Numbered from the stretch's first letter, positions 44,217-55,948 are shown. The stretch: 64,000 bases of DNA from Geothermobacter hydrogeniphilus (GCF_002093115.1 NZ_NAAD01000002.1:62001-126000); one strand, 5' to 3'. Notes: generated by a model from the sequence alone, not told the origin. Made by a program: numbers and translations.

Positions 44217-44246
44217 CAGAGGCGAGCCCACTGGGACTCGCCTCTG
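44217..44246. terminator. Hairpin between the tRNA cluster and ppiC
   Basis: A perfect ten-base stem (CAGAGGCGAG with CTCGCCTCTG) with a ten-base loop lies just beyond the 3' end of the last tRNA. A T run precedes rather than follows it in the tRNA direction, so it may act in termination or 3' processing; assignment is uncertain. Confidence 0.5.
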
Positions 44247-44251
44247 AAAAA

Positions 44252-44328
44252 TGGCGGGGCTGACGGGACTCGAACCCGCGACCTCCGGCGTGACAGGCCG
44301 GCGTTGTAACCGACTCTACTACAGCCCC
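44252..44328 (-). tRNA. tRNA-Asp (GTC), copy 2
   Basis: A full cloverleaf with acceptor GGGGCTG/CAGCCCC, anticodon loop CTGTCAC (anticodon GTC), TTCGAGT in the T arm and an encoded 3' CCA. It is identical in sequence to the tRNA-Asp at 44431-44507. Confidence 0.95.
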
Positions 44329-44346
44329 TGAAAGTCTTATTTGTTT

Positions 44347-44422
44347 TGGTGGGCGAAGAGGGGCTCGAACCCCCGACATCCTGCTTGTAAGGCAGGCGCT
44401 CTCCCAGCTGAGCTATTCGCCC
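44347..44422 (-). tRNA. tRNA-Val (TAC)
   Basis: Acceptor GGGCGAA/TTCGCCC, anticodon stem CCTGC/GCAGG around loop CTTACAA (anticodon TAC), TTCGAGC T loop and encoded CCA. It lies between the two tRNA-Asp copies. Confidence 0.95.
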
Positions 44423-44430
44423 GAAAATGA

Positions 44431-44507
44431 TGGCGGGGCTGACGGGACTCGAACCCGCGACCTCCGGCGTGACAGGCCGGCGTTGTAACCGACTCTACTA
44501 CAGCCCC
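44431..44507 (-). tRNA. tRNA-Asp (GTC), copy 1
   Basis: Same cloverleaf and anticodon (GTC) as the copy at 44252-44328, with encoded CCA. It is first in the direction of transcription. Confidence 0.95.
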
Positions 44508-44523
44508 GCAACTGAACAAGACA

Positions 44524-44582
44524 GAAATAGGAAACAGAAAATAGTGGAAGCCTTGAGAAAACTATTCTCTGTTTCCTATTTC
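44524..44582. repeat. Long inverted repeat between hup and the tRNA cluster
   Basis: Two 21 base arms (44524-44544 and 44562-44582) are complementary at 20 of 21 positions, around a 17 base spacer. The arms are AT-rich (GGAAACAG core), unlike the surrounding GC-rich sequence. It could be a terminator variant, a small palindromic mobile element or a processing site. Confidence 0.8.
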
Positions 44583-44584
44583 CA

Positions 44585-44610
44585 CGTGGCCGCCGAAAAC
44601 GACGGCCACG
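44585..44610 (-). terminator. Hairpin downstream of hup
   Basis: An eight-base perfect stem (CGTGGCCG with CGGCCACG) with a ten-base loop, 24 bases beyond the hup stop codon. It has no T run of its own, but the AT-rich inverted repeat follows directly. Confidence 0.5.
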
Positions 44611-44633
44611 CATGAAACATCAGGTTTGTTCGC

Positions 44634-44906
44634 CTAGTTGACCGCGTCCTTCAGAGCCTTGCCGGCTTTGAACTTGGGGGTCTTGGCAGCCGGAATGTTG
44701 ATCGGCTCACCGGTCTGGGGATTCTTGCCGGTACGGGCGGCCCGGTCACCAACACTGAAGGTGCCAAAGCCGACGAGAGCAACCTTGTCGCCAGCCTTGA
44801 GGGCGTCAGTGATAACACCGGTGAAAGCTGCCAGAGCCTTTTCGGCATCGGCCTTGCTCAGCCCTGCCTTTTCCGCCATCGCATTTACAAGATCAGCCTT
44901 GGTCAC
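44634..44906 (-). CDS. hup: DNA-binding protein HU
   Basis: This is a nucleoid-associated DNA-bending protein of 90 residues. The whole family pattern is visible: [24 protein letters not shown], then [11 protein letters not shown], and the arm region [30 protein letters not shown]. The start is a GTG at 44906, six bases after GGAGG; the longer open frame upstream runs through the promoter and is not coding. It is separately transcribed, next to lon. Confidence 0.96.
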   Translation of the reverse strand: MTKADLVNAMAEKAGLSKADAEKALAAFTGVITDALKAGDKVALVGFGTFSVGDRAARTGKNPQTGEPINIPAAKTPKFKAGKALKDAVN

Positions 44907-44957
44907 AACAAACCTCCATTTATAAATGATTGATAAAGCCCTGCTGAAAACGGGACA

Positions 44958-44987
44958 TATATAGCAGACTCCAAAAAATGAAGTCAA
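44958..44987 (-). promoter_or_regulatory. Promoter of hup
   Basis: On the minus strand a TTGACT -35 box (44982-44987) and a TATATA -10 box (44958-44963) are 18 bases apart, about 50 bases before the GTG start codon. Confidence 0.75.
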
Positions 44988-45008
44988 GCACTAAATACGG
45001 CAAAAACC

Positions 45009-47423
<2,415 letters not shown>

Positions 47424-47461
47424 AATAGTGAGCGGCTCCGATGGCCGGGGGCAAACCCCCC

Positions 47462-48712
47462 TCAGGCCGATTCAGCACATTCGTAAAGTACAATCGGACG
47501 GGATCGTTTGAGAATGGTCTCTTCGTTGATGACCACCTCCTTGACCCGGTCCTGAGACGGAATGTCGTACATCACCTCAAGCATGGCTGTTTCCAGGATC
47601 GAACGCAGACCGCGGGCCCCAGTCTTGCGGGTCAGGGTCTCCCTGGCGATGGCCACCAGGGCGCCGTCAGTAAATTTGAGGGTGACATTCTCCATCTCGA
47701 AGAGTTTCTGGTATTGCTTGATCAGAGCGTTTTTCGGCTCTTTGAGGATCTCGATCAGGGCCGTCTCGTCGAGTTCCTCGAGGGTGGCGATCACCGGCAG
47801 ACGTCCGACAAACTCGGGGATCAACCCGTACTTGAGCAGGTCGACCGGCTCGATGCGGGACAGGATTTCCCCCAGGTTCTTCTCTTCCCGCGACTTGATT
47901 TCGGCCCCGAAGCCCATGCTTTTGGCGCCGCAGCGACGGGTAATAACGTCCTCGATCCCGGCAAAAGCACCACCACAGATAAAGAGAATGTTTGTGGTAT
48001 CGACCTTGAGGAATTCCTGTTGCGGATGCTTGCGACCACCCTTGGGAGGCACGCTGGCGGTGGTCCCCTCGATGATTTTCAACAAGGCCTGCTGGACTCC
48101 CTCACCGGAGACATCCCGGGTGATCGAAGGCGAGTCGGACTTGCGGGCAATCTTGTCGACCTCATCGATATAGATAATACCCCGCTGCGCCTTCTCCAGG
48201 TCGTAATCGGCCGCCTGCAACAGGCTGAGGATGATATTCTCAACATCCTCGCCCACGTAACCGGCCTCGGTCAGGTTGGTGGCATCGGCAATCGCAAAGG
48301 GAACGTTCAAAACCCGGGCCAGGGTCTGGGCCAGCAGGGTCTTGCCGCTGCCGGTGGGACCAAGCAGCAGGATGTTGCTTTTCTGGATTTCGACATCCTC
48401 GTTGCGGGCGGCATACTCCACCCGCTTGTAGTGATTGTAGACCGCAACCGCGAGGATTTTTTTCGCCAGCTCCTGGCCGATAACGAAATCATCAAGAATA
48501 TCCTTGATCTCGGAAGGCCGGGGCAATTTAGCGTCGCCGTCTCCCGCGCCTTCGTCAAGCTTGGCCTCTTCCGCGATGATATCCTTGCAGAGGTCGATAC
48601 ATTCATCGCAGATATAGACCGCGGGACCGGCAATCAGTTTCTTTACTTCGTCCTGAGCTTTTCCACAGAAGGAACAGCTCAACTCGCTGGACTGATCATC
48701 TCTTTGGCTCAC
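47462..48712 (-). CDS. clpX: ClpX, ATPase subunit of the ClpXP protease
   Basis: ClpX unfolds substrates and feeds them to ClpP. The 416-residue product has an N-terminal four-Cys zinc domain (CSFCG...CDEC, about 14-39), Walker A GPTGSGKT, the pore loop GYVGEDVEN, Walker [10 protein letters not shown], and the ClpP-docking loop [10 protein letters not shown] (an IGF-type position). It is 27 bases downstream of clpP. Confidence 0.97.
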   Translation of the reverse strand: MSQRDDQSSELSCSFCGKAQDEVKKLIAGPAVYICDECIDLCKDIIAEEAKLDEGAGDGDAKLPRPSEIKDILDDFVIGQELAKKILAVAVYNHYKRVEYAARNEDVEIQKSNILLLGPTGSGKTLLAQTLARVLNVPFAIADATNLTEAGYVGEDVENIILSLLQAADYDLEKAQRGIIYIDEVDKIARKSDSPSITRDVSGEGVQQALLKIIEGTTASVPPKGGRKHPQQEFLKVDTTNILFICGGAFAGIEDVITRRCGAKSMGFGAEIKSREEKNLGEILSRIEPVDLLKYGLIPEFVGRLPVIATLEELDETALIEILKEPKNALIKQYQKLFEMENVTLKFTDGALVAIARETLTRKTGARGLRSILETAMLEVMYDIPSQDRVKEVVINEETILKRSRPIVLYECAESA

Positions 48713-48739
48713 ACATCACCTTCCCGGGATGAAAAGGGG

Positions 48740-49324
48740 TCACCCCTTCCTGGTAACTATATCGTCCAGAATACCATACTCTTTAGCCATGACACCACTC
48801 ATGAAAAAATCGCGCTCGGTGTCAACGGCGATCTGCTCCAAGTTCTGACCGGTATGGTCGGCCAGGATCTGGTTGAGCTGGTCACGCATCTTCAGAATTT
48901 CCTCGGCGTGGATCTTGATATCCGATGCCTGCCCCTGGAACCCACCGAGGGGCTGATGAATCATGATCCTGGCGTTGGGCAGAGCATAGCGCTTGCCCTT
49001 CTCACCGGCCGCCAGCAGGACAGCTCCCATGCTGGCCGCCTGGCCGACACAGATGGTCGATACCGGGGCCTTGACATGTTGCATGGTGTCGTAGATGGCC
49101 AGACCACCGGTCACGACACCGCCCGGCGAATTGATATACAGATGGATATCCTTGTCCGGGTCTTCCGATTCGAGGAAGAGCAACTGGGCAATCACCAAGT
49201 TGGCGACATTGTCGTCAATCGGACCACCGAGAAAGATAATGCGGTCCTTCAGCAACCGGGAATAAATATCATAAGCCCGCTCGCCACGACCGGTCTGCTC
49301 AACCACCATCGGTATCAGGGTCAT
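48740..49324 (-). CDS. clpP: ClpP, proteolytic subunit
   Basis: ClpP is the barrel peptidase that pairs with ClpX. The 194-residue product has the catalytic triad Ser98 (GQAASMGA), His123 ([10 protein letters not shown]) and Asp172 (TERDFFMS), and the N-terminus [23 protein letters not shown]-like opening expected for a short propeptide. It starts three bases after the tig stop. Confidence 0.97.
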   Translation of the reverse strand: MTLIPMVVEQTGRGERAYDIYSRLLKDRIIFLGGPIDDNVANLVIAQLLFLESEDPDKDIHLYINSPGGVVTGGLAIYDTMQHVKAPVSTICVGQAASMGAVLLAAGEKGKRYALPNARIMIHQPLGGFQGQASDIKIHAEEILKMRDQLNQILADHTGQNLEQIAVDTERDFFMSGVMAKEYGILDDIVTRKG

Positions 49325-49327
49325 GAT

Positions 49328-50668
49328 CTACACCTCCGCCGGGGATTCGGATTCTTCAGCCGGCTGGTTTTCCGCCAACTGATCCTTGCTCACTTCGGTC
49401 ACGGTCGCCTTTTCCAGAAGAAAGGCAATGGTCTTTTCTTCAACGATCTGGGACTTCAGTGAACTCCGGGCCTCATCGTTGTCGTAATACTTCTTGACCG
49501 CATCCAGGGAAGCGTTGGCCATGGCGGCAATCTCTTCGAGCTTACCGTCAATTTCTCCATCCTCAACCGCAATCTCTTCCTGGCGGGCAATCGCTTCAAG
49601 AATCAGGCTGCCCTGAACCTGCCCGACAGCTGTCTCGCGGTACATGGCGGCGAAAGATTCTTCGTTCATGCCGAGCATTTCCAGGGACATGCCCTGCTGC
49701 TGCATACGATTGCGGATATTGTCGAGCATGTATTCCAGCTGCTGCTGAACCATGGCCTCCGGCACGTCAACCGGGTTACGCTCCACCAGGGCCTTGACCA
49801 GACGCTCGCGCAGTTCACTGTCGATCCGGCCGGTTTCCTGCTCACGATAGTTTTCAGCCAGCTTCTCCTTCAGCTCGGCGAGGCTGTCAACACCGTAGCC
49901 CTTGGCAAACTCGTCGTCGAGTTCAGGGACTTTCTTCTCCTTGATTTCGTGCAGCTTGACCTTGAAGACCGCCGGCCTTCCGGCCAGATCCTTGTTGCCG
50001 TACTCTTCCGGAAAACTGACCTCGATCTCTTTTTCCTCGTCCCGCTTCATGCCGACCACCTGCTCCTCGAACCCGGGAATGAACGATCCCGATCCGAGTT
50101 CCAGAACATGCCCCTCGGCCGTGCCGCCCTCGAAAGCCTCACCGTCGACAAAGCCTTGAAAATCGATGGTCACGAAGTCACCCTCGCGGGCTTTTTTACG
50201 CTTGCTGACCTCCATCGACGAACGGGATTTCTGCATCTCTTCGAGACGATGGTCCAGCAGCTCCTGGTCGAGAGCAAAGATCTCCTTCTCCAGTTGCAGG
50301 CCGGTATAGTCACAGGCGGTTACCTCTGGCTTGACCTCTACCTCGGCAACGTAAGTGAAGGGGGTTCCCTTGGCAATCTCACCCGACTCGATGATCTCCG
50401 GGTTGCCAACCGCCGGTAACTGATGATCGACCAGGGCCTTGAAATAACTGTCGTTGATCAGCCGGGTCAGCACCTTCTCGCGCATCTGCGGCGCGTAGTA
50501 CTGCTCCAGCACCTTAGGCGGCACCTTGCCCTTGCGAAATCCCTTGACCTTGGCGGTCCTGGCAATCTCTCCGTACGCACGGCGGATTTCCTCACCGACC
50601 TGGTCGGCATTCAATTCAAAGGACAGTTTCTTGCGGATACTGCTGACTTCTTCGACCTTGACATTCAT
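49328..50668 (-). CDS. tig: Trigger factor
   Basis: Trigger factor is a ribosome-bound chaperone with prolyl isomerase activity. The 446-residue product has the ribosome-docking motif GFRKGKVP near residue 36, an FKBP-type domain (about 150-245; GDFVTIDFQG, ELGSGSFIPGFEEQ) and a helical C-terminal arm. The ATG at 50668 follows GAGGTGA. It leads tig-clpP-clpX-lon. An unusually acidic Glu/Pro-rich tail ends the protein. Confidence 0.96.
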   Translation of the reverse strand: MNVKVEEVSSIRKKLSFELNADQVGEEIRRAYGEIARTAKVKGFRKGKVPPKVLEQYYAPQMREKVLTRLINDSYFKALVDHQLPAVGNPEIIESGEIAKGTPFTYVAEVEVKPEVTACDYTGLQLEKEIFALDQELLDHRLEEMQKSRSSMEVSKRKKAREGDFVTIDFQGFVDGEAFEGGTAEGHVLELGSGSFIPGFEEQVVGMKRDEEKEIEVSFPEEYGNKDLAGRPAVFKVKLHEIKEKKVPELDDEFAKGYGVDSLAELKEKLAENYREQETGRIDSELRERLVKALVERNPVDVPEAMVQQQLEYMLDNIRNRMQQQGMSLEMLGMNEESFAAMYRETAVGQVQGSLILEAIARQEEIAVEDGEIDGKLEEIAAMANASLDAVKKYYDNDEARSSLKSQIVEEKTIAFLLEKATVTEVSKDQLAENQPAEESESPAEV

Positions 50669-50784
50669 CTGATCACCTCTATTGAAATAGACTGACTCGG
50701 CTCCAGAACAAAAAGTCCGCAACCCGGCAAACGGGCTGCGGAAGCGCCCGCCGACACGCGGCTGCTCACAGGCGACAGGGGGGA

Positions 50785-50867
50785 TGGTGCGAGAGGGGGG
50801 ACTCGAACCCCCACGGTTGCCCGCTGGATCCTAAATCCAGTGCGTCTGCCAATTCCGCCACTCTCGC
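50785..50867 (-). tRNA. tRNA-Leu (TAG)
   Basis: A class II tRNA with long variable arm, acceptor GCGAGAG/CTCTCGC, anticodon loop TTTAGGA (anticodon TAG) and encoded CCA. It is last in the Pro-Arg-His-Leu cluster, upstream of tig. Confidence 0.95.
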
Positions 50868-50903
50868 GAAACCGACCTTGTTCCTGACCTCTTAAAATAA
50901 GAA

Positions 50904-50971
50904 AGCCCACCCCTCTCCGCAGTCCCCCGCGGACTGTGCCGCGTATGTTCGTTACGGTTTCCGGGCGGGCT
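50904..50971 (-). terminator. Structured element between tRNA-His and tRNA-Leu, terminator-like
   Basis: In the minus direction AGCCCGCCC (from 50971) can pair with GGGTGGGCT (to 50904), which is followed by a T-rich run. Inside lies a second hairpin (CAGTCC with GGACTG). It may terminate or process the tRNA-Pro-Arg-His transcript before tRNA-Leu. Confidence 0.5.
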
Positions 50972-50984
50972 ATCGATGTTGAAA

Positions 50985-51061
50985 TGGGGTGAGTGAAGGG
51001 ATTTGAACCCTCGACAACTGGAGCCACAATCCAGCGCTCTACCAACTGAGCTACACCCACC
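50985..51061 (-). tRNA. tRNA-His (GTG)
   Basis: Acceptor GTGGGTG/CACTCAC with the extra G at -1 opposite C73 that identifies tRNA-His, anticodon loop TTGTGGC (anticodon GTG), TTCAAAT T loop, encoded CCA. Confidence 0.95.
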
Positions 51062-51137
51062 ACAAGCGAGGGGGAATACTACCCAAAAGCAGATTGGCTG
51101 TCAAACCTAAAAAAACGTCTTCCAGCACGAATAAAAG

Positions 51138-51214
<77 letters not shown>

Positions 51215-51222
51215 TGACAACT

Positions 51223-51300
<78 letters not shown>

Positions 51301-51441
51301 ATATGTATCCCTGACCTGTCGGCAATGCCGCTTCAGAAGAAGCCCTGCTTTTCCTCAACAGTCGACAGTATATTCCAACGGAGGCGGTTTTTACCATGCC
51401 CGGGCAAGCATTGCAAGACCCTGATCACCAGAACCGGAAAA

Positions 51442-53670
51442 TCAGTTAACCGGCAGGATCGTCACGACCCTGGTAAATTCCCCGTTCCTGCTTTCGATAC
51501 GGATATCACCACCATGGTCCTGCATGATCCGGCAACTGATGGAAAGCCCCAACCCGGCTCCCTCTTTTCCCGGTTTTGTCGTGAAAAAGGGGGCTAACAC
51601 CCGCTCCAGATCCTGATCCGCAATCCCGATCCCCTGATCATAAAAAATCGTCGCAAGGCACGAATCATCCTGAAGTTGACAACTTATCTGCAGCCGCTTC
51701 TCCGCGCAGGGGTGAAGATATTTCTGATTCAGGGCATAACGTGCATTATTGATCAGATTGAGATAAACCTGCTGAATCTGTTGCGGAACAACCCGCACCA
51801 GCGGCAATGTCTCAGGTATGTCCAGGTCCAGACAAATACCGTCTTTCTGCAATTGGGTCCGAACCAGGACCAGTGTGTCTTCGAGAATATCATGAATCCG
51901 GATCGTTTTCCTCTCCGCGGCTCCGCTCCGTGAAAAAGAGAGCAGACCGGCAACAATGGTTGCCACCCGGTCGCTTTCCTTCAATATCCTTCCCGCGATA
52001 TCACACCATTTTTCCTCATGAACCAGGGCGTTCTTCAGGATCTGGGCATAGTTGATGATCCCGTTGATCGGGTTGTTGATCTCATGGGCAACACTGGCCG
52101 CCAATTCTCCGAGAGAGGCCAACTGAGCGGCCCGAATGGACTCTTCACGCAACCGGACCCGTTCGGTCACATCGGTCATGGAGACCAGGACCGCCGGGCG
52201 GCCCTGCCATTCGATCCGGACAGCCCGGTTTTCAACCCAGCCACGACTGCCGTCACGACGGACACCCTCAAAAACATAACTCTCCGGCAGGTTTTTCCCG
52301 GACAACCGGTCCTGGAGATAAGCATGCAAACGGGTGTGTTCGTGGGGGGCGATAAAATTATCAATCCACCCCATAGCAAGCAACTCCTCAGCCGTATCGC
52401 ACCCGACAATTTCGGCCGCGGCCCGATTGGCAAACAGAATCCTGTCCTCCGCAACAATCAACAATCCCTGCAGAACACTTTCCACAATGGTCCGCAGCTG
52501 CTGCTCCTTGACAACCAGATCCTGCTCGGCCTTCTCCTTCAGCGCCAACATCTGCTGAAGGTTTCTGTTGACCCGGTCCAGGGCAACCGTTCTATGAGTA
52601 ACCGCGTGCCGCAACCGCCAGTTGAACAGCAACAACAGCAGAAGAATGGCAAAAAAAACTCCGGAAACCGGAGCCAGCCAACCGGGAAACCCGCCGCCGG
52701 GACGATCAGGATGATACAGAAACATCCCCAGGTCCAGCCTCCCGGGTAGCATGCCGGCGTCGGAAAAAACCTGGGCGATATGTTGCCATCGACTCGGGTT
52801 CATGTGCCCGATTTCAACCAGGTCCGGCAGAATCAGCCGTCGCATCTGTTCTGCTTCATTCAGCAGTTGCCCGCGATTCAGCCGTCCGGGATAGCGCCGC
52901 AGGATCAGTTCGACAATCTCCCCGGGATGTTGCATGGCATAGTCCCAACCCTTGAGGCTGGCACGGCGGAAAGCAGCCACCTGCTGCGGATGGTCTTCAA
53001 GCTCATGACGGCTGGTAAACAGGGTATCACCGTAGAAATTGATCCCGTAATGGCTGGGACGGATCACCACCGGCCGAACATTCCGTTGTTCAAGATAGAA
53101 CGGCAGGTCGGTGAGATAGCCGGCCATCGCCGCAACCCGACCGCTGACCAGGTCCTCCGGATTTCCGGAGTGCGGCAGCAACTGGAACTGGAACTGGTTG
53201 AGATTGAACCCTTCGGCGCGCAGCATGGCGACAAGTTCCGGCTCGGTGGTAGGGGAAAGCATCACCGGCTTCCCGGCCAGGTCGGCCAGTGAATTGATGC
53301 CGGAATCCTCACGGGCGATCAGAGCCAGCGGTGACTGCTGGAAGACAACGGCCAGGGCCACCAGGGGCGCCCCCCCGGCACAGGCGAGCAATGCGGTTGA
53401 ATTATGCACCATGTACTGAGCCCTGCCGCTGACCAGTTCCTGCACGATATCCTGACCGGGAGAGCCTTCCCGGACCTCGACCCGCAACCCTTCCGCACGA
53501 TAAAACCCCTTGGCCATGGCAGCATAGTAACCGGCGAATTGAAACTGGTGCCGCCACTTGAGCTGCAGAACCACCGTCTCCGGTTCTGCCGCGTGAAGCG
53601 TTCCCAGACAGAACGGGACGGACAAAACACACGGGATGAGTATTTTGAAAAAGGCGTTCAGCAGAGACAT
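51442..53670 (-). CDS. Sensor histidine kinase with THI5/NMT1-like periplasmic binding domain and PAS domain
   Basis: The 742-residue product starts with a signal peptide (about 1-27), followed by a solute-binding domain of the NMT1/THI5 type (about 30-315; LKWRHQFQFAGYYAAMAKGFYRAEGL is split here as LKWRHQFQFAGYYAA and AKGFYRAEGL), one membrane helix (about 330-350), a coiled coil, a PAS domain (about 390-505) and a kinase core. The phospho-accepting His is in SVAHEINNPINGI, and N (LINNARYA), G1 (DQGIGI) and G2 (GAGLGLSI) boxes are intact. No receiver gene is adjacent. It is divergent from the mla operon. The ligand is unknown; binding-domain relatives recognise pyrimidine precursors and sulfonates. 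Confidence 0.9.
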   Translation of the reverse strand: MSLLNAFFKILIPCVLSVPFCLGTLHAAEPETVVLQLKWRHQFQFAGYYAAMAKGFYRAEGLRVEVREGSPGQDIVQELVSGRAQYMVHNSTALLACAGGAPLVALAVVFQQSPLALIAREDSGINSLADLAGKPVMLSPTTEPELVAMLRAEGFNLNQFQFQLLPHSGNPEDLVSGRVAAMAGYLTDLPFYLEQRNVRPVVIRPSHYGINFYGDTLFTSRHELEDHPQQVAAFRRASLKGWDYAMQHPGEIVELILRRYPGRLNRGQLLNEAEQMRRLILPDLVEIGHMNPSRWQHIAQVFSDAGMLPGRLDLGMFLYHPDRPGGGFPGWLAPVSGVFFAILLLLLLFNWRLRHAVTHRTVALDRVNRNLQQMLALKEKAEQDLVVKEQQLRTIVESVLQGLLIVAEDRILFANRAAAEIVGCDTAEELLAMGWIDNFIAPHEHTRLHAYLQDRLSGKNLPESYVFEGVRRDGSRGWVENRAVRIEWQGRPAVLVSMTDVTERVRLREESIRAAQLASLGELAASVAHEINNPINGIINYAQILKNALVHEEKWCDIAGRILKESDRVATIVAGLLSFSRSGAAERKTIRIHDILEDTLVLVRTQLQKDGICLDLDIPETLPLVRVVPQQIQQVYLNLINNARYALNQKYLHPCAEKRLQISCQLQDDSCLATIFYDQGIGIADQDLERVLAPFFTTKPGKEGAGLGLSISCRIMQDHGGDIRIESRNGEFTRVVTILPVN

Positions 53671-53851
53671 CGAAAGGGCCCCGGCAAATGGACATCAATC
53701 TCAACCTGAATACGGTCACAGTGGAACATATGAAGCCAAAATAGCATGAACTCCGGGGCCACCCCAACACCTAAACCATCAGCAGAAAAACTCATCATCA
53801 TCCAATCTTCCCCGGCTGCGGCACAGCTCATGCGGGCAAACGATTTTCCTA

Positions 53852-53879
53852 TTGCAAAGCGGACTCAATTGGTTATTCT
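53852..53879 (+). promoter_or_regulatory. Promoter of the mla operon
   Basis: A TTGCAA -35 box (53852-53857) and a TATTCT -10 box (53874-53879) are 16 bases apart, directly before the mlaE start codon at 53890. That leaves a very short leader; alternative starts further upstream exist. Confidence 0.5.
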
Positions 53880-53889
53880 CAAGAGTATT

Positions 53890-54678
53890 ATGTTGAAGCT
53901 ATTGGAAAAACTCGGTTATGAGAGTCTGTACCTGCTTGAAGTCACCGGTCGAATGGGCATTTTCCTGTTCTCCTGCCTCGGCCGGGTCCTGGCGCCACCC
54001 TACAAGCTGAATCCGGTCATCAGACAGATTCATTTCATCGGTAGCCGGTCCGTCTTTGTCATCCTCTTCACCGGAACTTTCACCGGCATGGTCCTGGCTC
54101 TGCAGGGTTATTACACGCTGCGCAAGTTCGGTTCCGAAGGCCTGCTGGGTTCCGCCGTCGCCCTCTCCCTGCTGCGCGAACTCGGACCGGTCCTGACGGC
54201 GCTGATGGTCATCGGCCGGGCCGGGTCGGCGATCACCGCCGAGGTCGGCATCATGCGCAACTCGGAGCAGATCGATGCCCTTGAATGCATGGCTATCGAC
54301 CCCTACAAGTACCTGATCGCTCCCAAATTCGTCGCCGGCCTGATCGCCATGCCGCTGCTGACCTTCATCTTTGACGTGGTCGGCATCTTCGGCGGCTGGG
54401 CGGTCGGGGTCGGCCTGCTCGACATCAACCAGGGAACATTTTTCCAGTCCATGTATAAAGCGGTCGCCTGGCAGGACATCAATATGGGTATCATCAAGGC
54501 GCTGATTTTCGGACTGCTGATGATCTGGATCTGTTCGGTCAAGGGTTATTTCCTGCACCTCGACCGTTCAGGGGGATTCGGCGCCGAGGGAGTCAGCCGC
54601 ACCACAACCTCCGCGGTGGTACTGTCATCGGTATCGATCCTGGTCTGGGATTACCTGATCAGCGCCATCATGCTCTGA
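53890..54678 (+). CDS. mlaE: MlaE-type ABC permease, phospholipid transport
   Basis: This is the inner-membrane permease of the Mla (maintenance of lipid asymmetry) complex. The 262-residue product has about five helices and the family motifs GTFTGMVLALQGYYTLRKFG, RELGPVLTALMVIGRAGSAI and EVGIMRNSEQIDALECMAIDP. The ATG at 53890 gives the family N-terminus; the frame is open 48 codons further up but without family similarity. mlaF follows 41 bases later. Confidence 0.94.
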   Translation: MLKLLEKLGYESLYLLEVTGRMGIFLFSCLGRVLAPPYKLNPVIRQIHFIGSRSVFVILFTGTFTGMVLALQGYYTLRKFGSEGLLGSAVALSLLRELGPVLTALMVIGRAGSAITAEVGIMRNSEQIDALECMAIDPYKYLIAPKFVAGLIAMPLLTFIFDVVGIFGGWAVGVGLLDINQGTFFQSMYKAVAWQDINMGIIKALIFGLLMIWICSVKGYFLHLDRSGGFGAEGVSRTTTSAVVLSSVSILVWDYLISAIML

Positions 54679-54719
54679 TCTTCGACAGGTTCATTGCTCT
54701 TCAATCCCGGAACACGGAC

Positions 54720-55511
54720 ATGGATTCAGAAATTATCATCGAACTGATCAATGTTGAAAAATCCTTCGGCAGCCAGAAGGTTCTCGACCGGGTCAACCTG
54801 CAGGTCCGCCGCGGGACAACCCTGGTCATCGTCGGCGCCTCCGGACAGGGGAAAAGCGTCATTCTCAAGCACATGCTCGGCCTGGTCAGACCCGATGCCG
54901 GGCAGGTCAAGGTCTTCGGCAAGGACATTGCCAACTGCAGCAAATCCGAACTGAAAGAGGTCCGGAAAAGCTTCGGGGTTCTTTTTCAGAATGTCGCCCT
55001 GTTCGATTCGATGACCGTCTATGACAACATCGCCCTGCCCCTACGGGAGAGAACCCACCTCTCCGAAGCCGAAATCCGGGCCAACGTCGAGGAGAAGCTC
55101 GCCATGATGGACCTCGACAAGGCTGGAAACAAATTCCCGGCCCAGATCAGCGGCGGCATGCAGAAACGGGTCGGCCTCGCCCGAGCGCTGGTCCTCGACC
55201 CGAGCATTGTGTTTTTCGATGAGCCGACCACCGGGCTCGATGTCAACAAGAGCAACGAAATCTACCGCCTGTTTTACAAAACCCAGGCCCAGCTCGGGTA
55301 TACCGCCGTCATTGTCAGTCATGACGTGCCCAAGATCTTCAAACTCTCCGACCACGTGGCGCTGCTGGCCAACAAGCAGATCCAGGGTTGCCTGACTCCG
55401 GAAGAATTTCAGCTTTCGGACAACCCCCACATCCGCAGCTTCGTTGAAACGACCATGGGGCCGATATATTCAAGTGAACGGGAGGAATCGAGTTTTTATG
55501 AAAAAATTTAA
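54720..55511 (+). CDS. mlaF: MlaF ABC ATPase
   Basis: This is the ATPase of the Mla transporter. The 263-residue product has Walker A GASGQGKS near residue 39, signature ISGGMQKR near 144, Walker B IVFFDEPTTGLD and the switch His in VSHD. The ISGGM signature is typical of MCE-associated ATPases. Its 3' end overlaps mlaD by 14 bases. Confidence 0.95.
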   Translation: MDSEIIIELINVEKSFGSQKVLDRVNLQVRRGTTLVIVGASGQGKSVILKHMLGLVRPDAGQVKVFGKDIANCSKSELKEVRKSFGVLFQNVALFDSMTVYDNIALPLRERTHLSEAEIRANVEEKLAMMDLDKAGNKFPAQISGGMQKRVGLARALVLDPSIVFFDEPTTGLDVNKSNEIYRLFYKTQAQLGYTAVIVSHDVPKIFKLSDHVALLANKQIQGCLTPEEFQLSDNPHIRSFVETTMGPIYSSEREESSFYEKI

Positions 55512-55944
55512 TATCGAAATAGCCGTCGGCCTTTTCCTGGTCCTGAGCTTCCTCTGCTTTGCCTATATTTCTATTAAACTGGGCAATCTCAACCTGTTCG
55601 GCAACCCGACCTATCAGGTGGTCGCCCGTTTCGAGTCGATTTCCGGCCTCAAGGTCGGCGCCAACATCGAAATCGCCGGCGTCAAGGTCGGCCGGGTGGC
55701 CGCCATCCATCTCGACCAGGATGATTACGAGGCGGTGGTGAATCTTGAGATCAACAACAAGACCAGAATCCAGGAAGACAGCATCGCCTCGATCCGCTCC
55801 GCCGGAATCATCGGTGACAAGTACGTCAGCATTTCTCCAGGCGGCTCGGATGACTACCTGAAGGCGGGTGACGAGATCACCGAGACAGAGTCAGCCATCA
55901 ATATTGAGGAACTGATCAGTAAATATATTTTTGAAAAGGATTAG
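55498..55944 (+). CDS. mlaD: MlaD, MCE-domain periplasmic lipid-binding protein
   Basis: This membrane-anchored MCE protein forms a hexameric ring that passes lipids to the permease. The 148-residue product has one N-terminal helix (about 6-26) and one MCE domain (about 35-115; VVARFESISGLKVGANIEIAGVKVGRV). The GGAGG site inside mlaF and the ATG at 55498 set the start. Length is typical. Confidence 0.93.
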   Translation: MKKFNIEIAVGLFLVLSFLCFAYISIKLGNLNLFGNPTYQVVARFESISGLKVGANIEIAGVKVGRVAAIHLDQDDYEAVVNLEINNKTRIQEDSIASIRSAGIIGDKYVSISPGGSDDYLKAGDEITETESAINIEELISKYIFEKD

Positions 55945-55948
55945 CTCG

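Noticed and set aside
44256-44507. Prophage or integron attachment at the duplicated tRNA-Asp genes
   Set aside because: Both copies are complete tRNAs with CCA; no integrase or foreign genes lie between or beside them.
44427-44615. Small open frames across the tRNA cluster
   Set aside because: They overlap complete tRNA cloverleaves and a long inverted repeat.
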